The translations under genes were made by a program, and so were the position numbers. A stretch of 64,000 nucleotides of DNA, from positions 1,488,001-1,552,000 of the forward strand of contig BRON01000001.1 in assembly GCA_024345305.1 (NCBI GenBank). Direction: 5' to 3'. The DNA is from Mrakia gelida (taxonomy: Eukaryota > Basidiomycota > Tremellomycetes > Cystofilobasidiales > Mrakiaceae). The notes under the pieces are model-generated. The model saw nothing but the letters and a program-made list of their open reading frames with translations. It did not search any database and was not told the origin of the DNA. Shown in pieces: positions 26,692 through 36,762 of this stretch. Numbering within the stretch: position 1 is the first letter of the stretch; every line of letters begins with the position of its first letter.

Positions 26692-28763
26692 TTAGAACAA
26701 AGCAGCGAGGGCAGCGAATCCTCCAACAAGCCACAGTCCTCGAGCGACCGAGGAAGAGACGACCCCACCGCTGGTGACGAGAGCGACAGCTGAAGCAGTG
26801 GCTGAAGCAGAAGCAGGAGCGGCGGAGGAAGCGGTGGCGAGGGAGCTGACAATCAAAAATGAAACGAAAGTCAGGTCGACGCGAGGGGGAGGGAAGAGAG
26901 GGACGAGTCGAAGCAGGGACTGACGCGTTCCCGAGTGCAGCGATGGTAGCGTTGGACGAAAGAGCTTGGAGGGAGGCAATGCTTGTCATCTTTCGAGTGA
27001 CGAAAGTTCCGTTGGCCTGAAGGGAGAGGATGAGAGAGGGAGACGGAGAAGGGGTCAGAGTCGACGCGCTCGTTCGCGAAGAGATGGACAACGACGAGCT
27101 GAGCTCACCTTCGAGATGTTCTGAGCCACGAATCCCTCGTTAATCTGCTGGAGAACGTTCCAGCTTTGCTCTCCGTTGGCTGTATAAGATTGAAGGGAAG
27201 AGGAGAGGTCAGTCGCTGGGATTCCGAACGCAAGCTTCGACGAACGCTCGCAGAGTTGGTTTGGTGAGGGGAGCTTGTCACTCACGAGTCGAAGTCTGGT
27301 TGGCGAAAGCAGTAGCGTTGACCGAGGTGTAGATGATGGGGACGGTCTCGTAGGTCTGGGAAGGCTGGCCGGAGGATGAGAAGACCTTTCCTCCGCTGTA
27401 GATCGACGCGAATCCGATGGTTGGTTGGACGAAGACGGCTCCTCCCGAGGCGACGTAGGTGGTGGCGAAGGCGTTGTTGACTGGTGCGGTTAGATAGGAC
27501 AAGATAGGTAGAAGGGGAATGGGAGAGAGGAGGCGGCGAGGAGGATGCGAAGATAGAGAGAACGAAGTCAGCGATTGTTTCGACGGAACTCAACGACAGA
27601 AAGACGAAACGGGAGGGCTACTCACCCTCAGCAGATTCGAACCAGAGAGAGTCGGAAGTGTTGAAATCGGGAGTGTAAGGCCAAGCTCCGATGTGAATCT
27701 GAGCACGCGGAAGAAGGTCGCGTCGAGGTCAGCCTTCGATCGACGCTGCGAAGGCTGAGAAGAACGAAAAGAGTCACAACTCACATCCTCAGCTTGAGCG
27801 AGAACGTTGAAAGTCATAGCAGGGTGGGAGTGCTCCCAGCCTGATAGTTATGGAGAAGAGGGGCGGTTCAGCACGCTGGCGAGAGCAAGAAGGAAAAACG
27901 TCGAGTTCCGAAGCGACTCACACTCTAGCATTCCGATCCTTCCAATGGGAGTCGAGACGACCTTAAGCTCGCTGATGAGTCCATCCGACCAGATGCTTCG
28001 CTCGCCTGAAGATCGCAAGAAAACGAGAGGAGGAGGGAGTCAGCTCAAGCTTCAAACACACGAGACGCGTCGCAAAAGAACGAAATGACGAACCTCCCGA
28101 AGGCCTGAGCTTCTGCCTGTGGATCAACACCTCTCCCTCCGGCGAGATCAAAGCCTGAGCCATGTAGATATAATCTCCAGCTCGCTCCGAGAATCCCAGT
28201 CCGAGGTAGACGCTGTTGTTCTTCGCAGCTGCGACGAGGGAAAGCCAGTTCGAGTCTCCGACGACAAGCGAGTTCTCGATGAAGTTCTCGGCGTGATCTC
28301 GAATCCAGGCGTCGTCGTTTCCCTTTGGGTATCCGGGGACTGTGTGGAAAAAGGAGGAGATGAGCTATCGAGAAGGGTGGGGAGAGGTCAAGAGCAGTGA
28401 GATCGCGCTTGAACTCACACCACGTCTCAGGGAAGGCAACGAGGTTGGCTCCGTTGGCGGAAGCTTCTTCGATGAGCTGGATTCCGTAGGTGGTAGTAGC
28501 GTTGATATCAAGGGAGACTCCAGTCCAGTTCTGCGAGGAGGAAGAAGCGAAAGAAGACAAAGATTAGCGATGCGACGACGGCGTTCAAGGTGAGTTCGAG
28601 CTTTGCGTACCTTGTTCAGAAGAGGAGCGGGCCAGTTGATGGGAGCGGCTTGAACGACAGCGAGAGTGACGTTGTCGGTGCTTGAGACCTGGGCTCGAGG
28701 AGAGAGGGGAGAGGCGGTAGCGACGAGAGCGAGGGAAGAGACGGTGAGGATCGAAGAGAGCAT
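26692..28763 (-). CDS. Secreted nitrilase / carbon-nitrogen hydrolase, probably GPI-anchored
   Basis: This is a nitrilase-superfamily enzyme that would hydrolyse a nitrile or amide C-N bond with a Glu-Lys-Cys triad. All three are visible: Glu in LVAFPETW (near 28430), Lys in HRQKLRPSGG (near 28110) and Cys in MLECWEHSHP. The Cys codon is split by the intron at 27841-27921. The protein starts at ATG 28763 with a signal peptide (MLSSILTVSSLALVATASPL). It has several Asn-X-Ser/Thr sites. After a Ser/Ala-rich spacer it ends in a hydrophobic tail (LWLVGGFAALAALF, stop at 26692), the layout of a GPI-attachment signal. Most nitrilases are cytosolic, so both the export and the tail are unusual. The body resembles plant and fungal aliphatic or cyanide-type nitrilases. 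About eight introns are present. Confidence 0.9.
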
Positions 28764-29889
28764 GTTGATCGACCTGTGGGAGAGGAAGGAGGTCAGCTTG
28801 GAGCGAGGAAAGTGAAGCGAGGCTCGTTGAACGTACCAGAGAGTGTGGGAGAAGTTGTGGTTGAGGGGAAGAAGCAAAAGGGAAGCCAGAAAAAGTCAAA
28901 GCTCGAGCTCGAAGGCGAAGGCAAATCAAGGACAAGTCCGAGCGTCGCGTCCTCGGTGTCGAATTCCGAGCAGCTTCTCCCCCTTTCTGGAGTTCTCCAG
29001 CCAAGAAACTCTCCGATGGGTTTCATCAGCTCGGTATAGGAGAAAGTTATTTGACTTGAGCCGCGATAAGAAGGATGATGTCTCGAAGAAGAAGAGGGGA
29101 GCGCCGTCGCGTCGCAGAGTCGAAGAAGCCGACGGAGCTTCTGCTTCGCAAGCCAAACCATCGTATACCTTGGAGGATAGAGGTGCGCAAAAGGGCTCCT
29201 AGCAGGAGAGAGAGAGAGACTGATAGTAGGTGGTGAGAAGAGAGCTCGGTGTGAGCTTCCGAGCGTCTTCACCAATGAAAGCCGGTGAAAAGGACTCACG
29301 TTTCTGCTGATTGGCGATCTTGATAAGACCCTAGAAGTGACCGACGATGCGGTCCCGTGTGAGACTTCGAGGGAGAGGTCGAGAGGGCACGAGAGGGAGC
29401 GACGCAGGTGAGAGGAGGGAGAGTCGAGTTTCTCCTCCGACGCTCGAAGCTCGCAAAGGATCAATCAAAGCTTTTTCGAGGCGACACACACGCCGGGAAA
29501 ATTATTCGGGATGACCAAGCTGCGGTAAGTTTGAGGGTTCAAGTCTGGAGAGCAGAAAGGAGGTGCGATCAAGCTGGGAAGGGAAGGAGGTGAGCTCGCC
29601 CTCCCTTCCTCCCAGCTCGTCGCTTCTTCCCTGCTCTCGGCTACTGCGGAACAACTTCAAAGACGAGATCAGCATTACTGAGAGCATTCAGGAGGTCAAG
29701 ATGGACTCGACGCCTCACAAAGTTCTGCTTCCGACGGTATGAGGGAGGGAGGCAAAGGAACGAACGAAAAACGAAAGCTCGCTTCCTCCCACCACCATCT
29801 TGCTCTCTCTCTCTCGAGCTCATTTGTTCGTCCCCCCTTCCCTCCAAATCCCTTATACCAAACACCATCTAATATATATCCCACCCTCT
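28764..29889. promoter_or_regulatory. Nitrilase upstream region with a leader intron
   Basis: A 5'-UTR intron of the nitrilase gene is readable at 28774-28836 on the minus strand: GTACGT donor, AGCTGACC branch and CCCACAG acceptor, ten bases before the ATG. The remaining kilobase up to the F-box stop holds no gene that I can support. It should contain the nitrilase promoter and the F-box 3' flank. Confidence 0.55.
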
Positions 29890-30906
29890 TCACTCAACCA
29901 CCACCCTCACCCTCTCCCAAACCTCCTCCGCCAACCTCGTACTCGTCCTCCTCCTCCTCGACCTCTCGACCCTCCCTTCCAACCTCGCCTTCTCCCCTTC
30001 GTCCCTCGCCACAGCCATCAACTTCACACCCTTGAACCTCGCAAGATGCAGCAACCCTCCCTCGACCGCTAACAGGAACGCTCTCTCCATCATGCTCCCT
30101 CCTTCTCCGTCGCCAATCTCGTAAAACACCTCCGTCCTCCTCCGCTCCTCGCCCTCGCCCTCCAGCTCCTCGTGGTGCTTCAAGAAGCAGCCCGAACCCA
30201 AAAGGGACACCATCGGAACTGAGTGGGTAAATCTCAATGTCCTCAGTCGATCCCATCGTTGCGAGCTCTGCAGAGGGAAGGAAGGGAGGAGGCGGGGATG
30301 AGGGTACCAGCTGGAGGAGGAGGAGGAGGAGACGCGTTCGTTGCCGACGAGGTGGAAGTGCGTGGGGTTGAAGAGGTAGAGGAAGGAAGTATGAAACCCT
30401 TTGTGGACCTTGCTTCCGTCCTGGCGAGGGTTCTGTTGGTCGGAAGAGAGATGGACGACGAGGGTGTTGACGCGGAGGGGTTGGCCGTCGTTTGCTGGGA
30501 GGAGGTGAGGACTGGAGGTGATACGCTCGTGGGAGGAGTCGGAGGGGAGGGAGGTGTAGATGAAGTTGTGGGTGTGGGAGAGGGAGAGGTGGGGCTGGAG
30601 ATCGGAGGGGAGCTGTTGCGACGGGAACATGGAGGGAGCGAGTTCAGCTCAGGTTTCCCTCGTCTTACTTTTCCCTCGATACAGATGGGCTCAACTCACC
30701 CCTCCACCGCTCTCAAAGAGCTGAAAGAATCTCTCCACCCCCTCGATCTCGATGTCTCGGTACAGCAACGGTCCAGCGAGCTCGAGGAAGGTCCGGTCGA
30801 CGCGAGCGAGGGAGGAGAGCGTGGACGCGTCGGGGATGAAGGAGAAGAGGTGGAGGAGGATTTCTTGAGGGAAGACGGACGAAGAGGGGGAAGGGGGGAG
30901 ATCCAT
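29890..30906 (-). CDS. F-box protein
   Basis: This is probably a substrate receptor of an SCF ubiquitin ligase. The N-terminus from ATG 30906 carries a typical F-box: FPQEILLHLFSF, then DASTLSSLARVDRTF and GPLLYRDIEIEG (residues about 10-55). One phase-0 intron is clear, from GGAGGG|GTGAGT to CAACAG|CTC (about 30630-30696). The second exon is long and continuous to the stop at 29890, with RWDRLRTLRFTHSVPM in the middle and a basic, Arg-rich stretch (RVERSRRRRTST) near the end. No leucine-rich repeats or WD40 repeats are visible, so the substrate-binding part is unassigned. This gene has the fewest introns in the window. Confidence 0.8.
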
Positions 30907-31808
30907 GGTGGGCGTCTGAAGGGGAAGGAAGAGACAGAGGTGTGTCTGAGAGATGCACTAGAGAAGGAAACGGGACGCGATCTTAAGCAAGAAAGATCAG
31001 CCGCCTGGGACAATCGAGGAGAGAGAAAGGTCGCGGATGTTGGGTGCCATGTGGGTCGGTTATTTAGGAGGCACGGAGGTGACCGCTGATACAAGACGAG
31101 ATAACAGAGAGCGAGGAGGAAGGGGAGGACGGGGGGCAGACGCGTCGCGGGTCGTTGATCGAACACGCGCGACGCTTCTTCGAAGTTTCTCCACTTCTTT
31201 TCTCGGCTTCTCGGAGCAACCACTCAGTCCCTGCACGCCTAAGCCGTGCTACCATCTGCCATGCGAAAAGAAGACGCACCTAGGAGTGCGAGCAGGAGGA
31301 TGAAGAGATGCGACGAGGATCGAGAGCCGCGACCTCCAGCGAAGGAGAACGTGTGCGAGATCGAGAGAAAAAAACGAGCTGGGAAGTTTCTCTTTCCCTG
31401 GAAAACATATTTTCTGAGCTCTCGGAAGATTTTCCCTTCGGGTTACTGACCTTTCGGCGAGGGTGTTGCTTGGGAGCGGACACAGGTGCCGAGATCACAT
31501 CATCTCAACTTCGAGCTCGCGATTTCGTCTTTGGTTTCTCTTCCGCTCTCCTTCTTCCCTCTCTTGCCTCCCAACCATCACAACCTCCAAAACGTGAGTC
31601 TTCGTTCGCTCACCTTCCAAGCTGAAAGACACAGCTGACTCGATCCTTCTTGCTTCTCGATCTCAGCTCAACTCCCCTCCCGTTCGTCCCTTCCCTCCCT
31701 CCCTCCACCTCTTCTCCTCGCCTTTCGCTGGCAGCTCTCGCTGACCTCCTCTCTCGCTCTCTTTCGCTCTCCCAGACCACCCATCCACCTCTCTATCCTC
31801 TACTAAAA
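30907..31808. promoter_or_regulatory. Divergent promoter region, F-box and peroxiredoxin genes
   Basis: This is a 902-bp region between divergently transcribed genes. On the plus side a peroxiredoxin leader intron is readable at 31594-31666 (GTGAGT donor, AGCTGAC branch, TCTCAG acceptor). A second may end with CCCAG at about 31783. A GACGCGTC octamer lies at 31139-31146. Confidence 0.5.
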
Positions 31809-33216
31809 ATGTCTGCTGTCCCTGTTCTTCGATTGGGTTCGATTGGCCCGTAAGTTGATCCCTTCCCATCTCTCGCTCGACTCGCCTTTTGATCCCTCGA
31901 GATCTGTGCTCATTTATCCTTCCATCTCCTTCCCTCTCCTTCTCTACCTCAGTGACTTCGACGCTGAGACCACCAAGGGTCCTATCAAGTTCTCAGAGTT
32001 CGCAGCCGGATCTTGGGTCGTGTGAGCTCAACTTTCAATCGATCGATGGGCTGAGATGGGAAGGAAACGTCGAGCTCATCACTTCCCCCCTTCCTTCTCT
32101 CTTTCTCCTTCCCTTCCTCCCTTCTTCCAGTCTCTTCTCCCACCCCGACGACTTCACTCCTGTATGTTACTACAGCTTTTCGATATCCTCATCTTGTCTC
32201 ACAGGAAACGTCTGACCCCTGACTTCCGCACAGGTTTGCACTACCGAGCTCGGAGAGGTCGCTCGACTTCAGCCTGACTTCGAGAAGCGAGGCGTCAAGG
32301 GTGAGTTTCCTAGCTTTCTGCATATATATCGACCTGTCTACAACTTCTGATGGAACACGAGAGGTGAGCTGACCTTTCCTTCTCCTACCGTCTCCCCTCG
32401 AACAGTCATTGGACTCTCCGCCAACGACATCGCCTCGCACGACAAGTGGATCTCGGATATCAACGAGGTTGGAAACGTCGATGTTCAGTTCCCCATCATC
32501 GGAGACAAGGATCGATCTGTCGCTACTGCCTACGGTGAGTCGAAAGCAGCTCTTTCGACCGTGCATCGCTGGTCGCTGATCTCCGACCTTTCTCTTCTCC
32601 CAGGTATGCTCGATGCCCTGGACAAGACCAACGTCGACGCTAAGGGACTCCCCTTCACCGTCCGAACTGTCTTCGTCTTCGACCCCAAGAGGGTGAGCTC
32701 GCTGTTCAGTCCGAAATCCGAGTCGCGAGCTTGAAGCTGACCCTCGCACCTCCTCCCTCCCTTCCCTCTCAGATCATCCGACTCACCCTCTCCTACCCCG
32801 CCTCTACCGGACGACAGTTCGACGAGATCATCCGAGTTATCGACTCCCTTCAGCTCGGAGACAAGCACCGAATCACCAGTGAGCTCTCTCTCTCTCGCTC
32901 GAGCTCACCATCGCCCAGTCCTCTCGTCGAGCTGACCTGCTCCTCTTCCCTTTTCTCTTCCTCGCAGCCCCCGTCAACTGGAAGAAGGGAGAGCCCGTCA
33001 TCATTCACCCTTCCGTCACCAACGAAGAGGCTAAGAGTGAGTTCTTTCTGTCCTTCTTCTCGGTTTGCTCGACCTCGTCTCGCGACTCGACTCGTTTTCT
33101 GACGCGTCCTTTCCCTTCTCTCCCTTCGCTCTCAAACAGCTCTCTTCCCCGACTTCAAGACCGTCAAGCCCTACCTTCGATTCACCTCCGAGGAGCAGGG
33201 AAAGACCATCGTCTAA
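31809..33216 (+). CDS. PRX1: 1-Cys peroxiredoxin (Prx6/PRX1 type)
   Basis: This is a thiol peroxidase that reduces hydrogen peroxide and organic peroxides through one peroxidatic Cys. It starts at ATG 31809 (MSAVPVLRLGSIGP). The active site is HPDDFTPVCTTELGEVA (near 32140-32250), split by an intron. The conserved Arg is in FTVRTVFVFDPK (near 32660). The Prx6-type C-terminal extension follows: RIIRLTLSYPASTGRQFDEI, then TPVNWKKGEPVIIHPSV, ending with EEQGKTIV at 33216. There is no N-terminal presequence, unlike yeast mitochondrial Prx1, so a cytosolic or nuclear location is more likely. About seven introns are present. Confidence 0.95.
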
Positions 33217-33700
33217 GAGCAGTCTGTGTGTGGGCTCCGTTGTAGTCTGTTTGAGGACGAGAAACGAGATATTGTAATGAAATGAATCTAAATATGAGCG
33301 ATGCGAAGGAGGGCAAGAGGAAAGAAGAGCCCTCTTTAGAGTTCAGCTTGAGCTCGCACGTTCCTCCTTTTCCACGAGAGGACAACGAGGAACAGAGAGG
33401 TCTCAGAAGACGCGACGTTCCCTTGGCCAAGCAAGCTTGAAGCAAGATTCGAGTTGACAACAACGCTTCGACTCGAACGCTTTCGTTGTTTGCTCGTCTT
33501 CCCCAGATGTAGAGAAGGTGGTCAGCTGAGAGCCCTTGAAGCTCTGCGAGAGGGAAGTCCCGAAAGACCTCGAAGGAGCTCCCGAGAAGGAACGAGACCC
33601 CGACGCGTCGCGGAACTTGGAGCAGCGGCTTCCGTTTCTCCTCCCTCTCGCGACGACGCGAGTCAGAAACCGAGGGAACAAATACATGACTAGTAATACT
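33217..33700. other. Convergent 3' intergenic region
   Basis: This is a 484-bp stretch between the converging peroxiredoxin and glycosyltransferase genes. A GACGCGTC octamer lies at 33602-33609. An AT-rich patch (33685-33735) overlaps the glycosyltransferase stop. No gene is seen. Confidence 0.5.
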
Positions 33701-35682
33701 CTATAACTCTATATCTGAAACTCTACTATAAGAATACTTCTCGGGTTCCAACCTCTCCAACAGCCCCTTCAACCTCGACGAACTCGGAATCACAAACCTC
33801 ACCAACACCACCCCTCCCAAACTGATCCCCAGCACCAGCAAAAACGAGGCCAGATAAGGAACAGAGGCAATATCCCCCACCCCACACGTCGAGTAGTACG
33901 ACTCGGCCGAGCAACTAATCCTCGGCGCAGGTTTCTGATCCCTATCCCAAACCCCATCGCAACCCAATCCCTTCCAGTCCCTCCACTCCCCTTCCCCTTT
34001 CCTCGTTCCACCCACCCAGACTCCCAACCCAGCTTTCGACCTCGCTCGAGCCTCGAACCTCCGTCGGACCTCCGGTTCTCGAATCCACCAGAGATCGGCC
34101 CAGACCTCCTCGAGGAGGATCTTGCCTGGTTTGCCGTTGAAGTGAACGAGCGGAGGGACCTCTTTGGTGTGTTTGTTTATCCACCGAGGAGGGTCGCCTG
34201 AGGTGGTGGAGGGGAAGGTCCAGTCGTCGTAGGCGACGACGAGGTTGGCGCTGATGGAGGAATCGAAGTCGATGGCTGTTGAGAAGTTGGTGTGGGAAGG
34301 GTCGAAGGGAGGGACGTGGTCGGTGTAGTAGAGGACGACGAAGAGTTCCTGGTCGTTGACGATTTGGGAGGCTGCTTCGCGGGAGAAGGAGACGTTCGGG
34401 GAGGTGGTGAAGTGTTCGTAGACGTGCGAGAGGAGAGAGACGGGGCCGAGGATGACGCCTGGGGAGATGCAAAAGAAAGGAGGGGAGGGAGGAGGAGTGG
34501 AGGAGGAGGGGAGAGCGATGTGAGGGAGAAGAATGACGTGTAGAGAGAGAGAGGAATGACGTGTCGGAAGTGATAGAGGAAGGAAAGGGGGAGGGAAAGA
34601 GGGAAGAGGTCAGTTCGTGAACGCGACAGACGCGATCGGGGATCGACAAAGCACACCCGCGTCGTTTCTTTCCTTGCATCCGACACTTCATTAACGAACC
34701 TGAGTTGGGAGCGGAAGGTGCACCTGACCAGGTGAGGTGCGTTTCTGATAAGGCAAGAGTGAACGAGACGAGGCGGTTCAGTATTTCGGTCGACGAAAGG
34801 GAGGACGAGAGACGAGGAAGACTGACCTGAATCCTCGAAGTACCTCGGAGGCTCTCCGTTCTCGTACCATTCCTCTGGGTGAGGAGAAGGAGGTCGTTCG
34901 AGACATGGAATCTCATGTTGAAGAGGCCAGCAGGTTTTGTCGGCTCCTAGCAGAACTTGATTAGGCTTCCGACGCTAAGAAAGAAAAGAGAGGGCACGGA
35001 CGGAGGGAGTGAGCGTTCGGTCGAGCGTGTTTTCTCCAGACGACTCGTCAAACAACAACGAAGCAGCGAGTGAGAACTCACGTATTTATCCATGACCTCG
35101 TCGGGAGTACCAGTGAGCAAGACGTCCCATCCGTCTAAGGGAGAGAAGAGAGGCGAAAGAGTGAGCTTCGTTTCGGAGGGAGAGAGGGATGCGTCGGTCG
35201 GGGAAATTGAGCTCACCGATCATCAACAAAACATCTTCCTGCGCAAGCTCAGCATCCCCTTCCTCCTCCTGAGCCATCCTGATCCTCTCGAGACGCTGCT
35301 CGTCCAAGGTCTCTACGAAGTCGGCCATCACGTCGATCTTGGCGTTGAGCCCGTCGTGATAGCTCGACGGCGTTCCGAGGTCGAGGATGATGGGCTCGTA
35401 GCCTTGAATGAGGGAGGTGAGGATGGTTTTGCAGTAGGGAGGGGTGTACGTGGGCTTGACGAGCGAGGGAGGAGGGAGAGTCGAGAGAGGGATGAGGAGG
35501 TGAAGTTCCGAACTCGTTCGAGGAGGGATGAAGGGTGGAGGCGACGAAACGTAGATCGGTAGCGAGTGAGCGGTGGAGCTGAGGGAAACGATGAGGAGGA
35601 AGAGGAGGGTTCCGACGACCGCGACGAGAGGTTTCCAGTGCTGATGGGAGAAGGAGCGGTTGCTGCTGCCCTTCTGCGACAT
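33701..35682 (-). CDS. PLOD/GT25-like membrane glycosyltransferase
   Basis: This is a probable secretory-pathway glycosyltransferase. After the ATG at 35682 comes a short basic tail and a signal anchor (VAVVGTLLFLLIVSLSS), so it should be type II. The catalytic domain resembles the glycosyltransferase part of animal lysyl hydroxylases and procollagen galactosyltransferases: SYHDGLNAKIDVMADFVE, LLMIDGWDVLLTGTPDEVM (near 35120), VLLGADKTCWP (near 34940), SGVILGPV (near 34450) and DQELFVVLYYTD (near 34340). The C-terminus adds a second membrane segment (YLASFLLVLGISLGGVVLV) before the stop at 33701, which a simple type II enzyme lacks. An in-frame ATG at 35802 would add 40 residues. The fold assignment is by motif; donor and acceptor are unknown. 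Confidence 0.75.
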
Positions 35683-36762
35683 CGCAGGCGACGAGGTGGG
35701 AAGGGTGGGATTCAGGATGATGGTTGAAGGAGAACAAGGAGAGTCCGTAAATTTCCGCTTCGAGCGTCGATATTGAGAGCGGAGTGCTGGTATCCCTTCC
35801 AAGAGGTCTCATCTGAACGAAGGAGAGTTTGTGTTGATTTTGCTTGGGGGAAAACTGGGGAAGCGCGAGCCGGGCGCGGTTGTGGTTTTGAGTTCAGCCG
35901 TCCGTCAAAGGCAAGACTGAGATCTACCAGAGACGAACCTGCCGACGTACCAGAGATAAGGATCAGAGACAGATCACCAAAGCTTGATGAATGAAAAGAG
36001 CGAGGAGAAAGGAGAAGAAGAGCGACGGACCTGGTGCGAGCTGCGAGCAGATGGAGCAGCGAAGCGTCCCCAGGGAGCTCAAAAAGACTCCAGCGGACGG
36101 AGGATACTGAGATCGCATATGGACCGACGAGAGCCTCCTATTGGACAGACTGGTCGGCTGGAAGCTGGCCGGCAGGGAAGGGTGACGTCCGAGAAGGAAG
36201 AGGGAGGTCAGGTCAGCTCGATTGATTCCTCCCTCTCGTCCTGCCCGACTAGTATCCAGCTGTCACTTACAACCACTTGTCTTCTACGGAGCCGGAAGGT
36301 CGCGAGATCCATATCGAGGAAAGAACTCACCCGAGGACAGAGGAGAAGGGGAAGCACGCTCGATGAGAGAGCGTCGAAGGTCGAGCTCAACTTCTCCAGT
36401 CCTTCGAGGATTCCCTTCGTTGACAGGGGCGCTCGGGACTTTACTGATAAGAGACTGAGGGGATGACAATGAACAGTGAAGCTTAGTCGATGAGCTATAT
36501 GGGCTGAACCCGAGGGAAGGGGTGCTGGGAGTTGCGAGGGGAAGGGAGGAGGGAGGGAGGGAGGAGGGGCGAGCCCACCGTCCTGCGGAAGCGATGAGGG
36601 GCGAGACGTTCTCGTTTCTGGGTTTCAGGCAAAATTTGTATCGGCGTGATGTTGGTCTACGAGATAGGATAATACTGAGAAGTTTTTGAAAAGCGCGCAA
36701 GTCGGAGAGGAGAAGAAACTCAGCAAGTGAAGAAACGCGTCGCGACTCCCAGCTCAAGCTCA
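35683..36762. promoter_or_regulatory. Glycosyltransferase upstream region
   Basis: This 1,080-bp region lies between two minus-strand genes and should contain the glycosyltransferase promoter and the 3' flank of the lyase gene. Open frames on both strands lack family signatures or splice-supported continuity. No gene is supported. Confidence 0.4.

Noticed and set aside
27636..27660. GATTCGAACC, the reverse complement of a tRNA B box
   Set aside because: It lies in a nitrilase exon (LWFESAE); no A box, anticodon stem or acceptor stem could be paired around it.
29520..29550. GGTTCAAGTCT resembling a tRNA B box
   Set aside because: No matching A box or foldable cloverleaf upstream, and no terminator-like T run after it.
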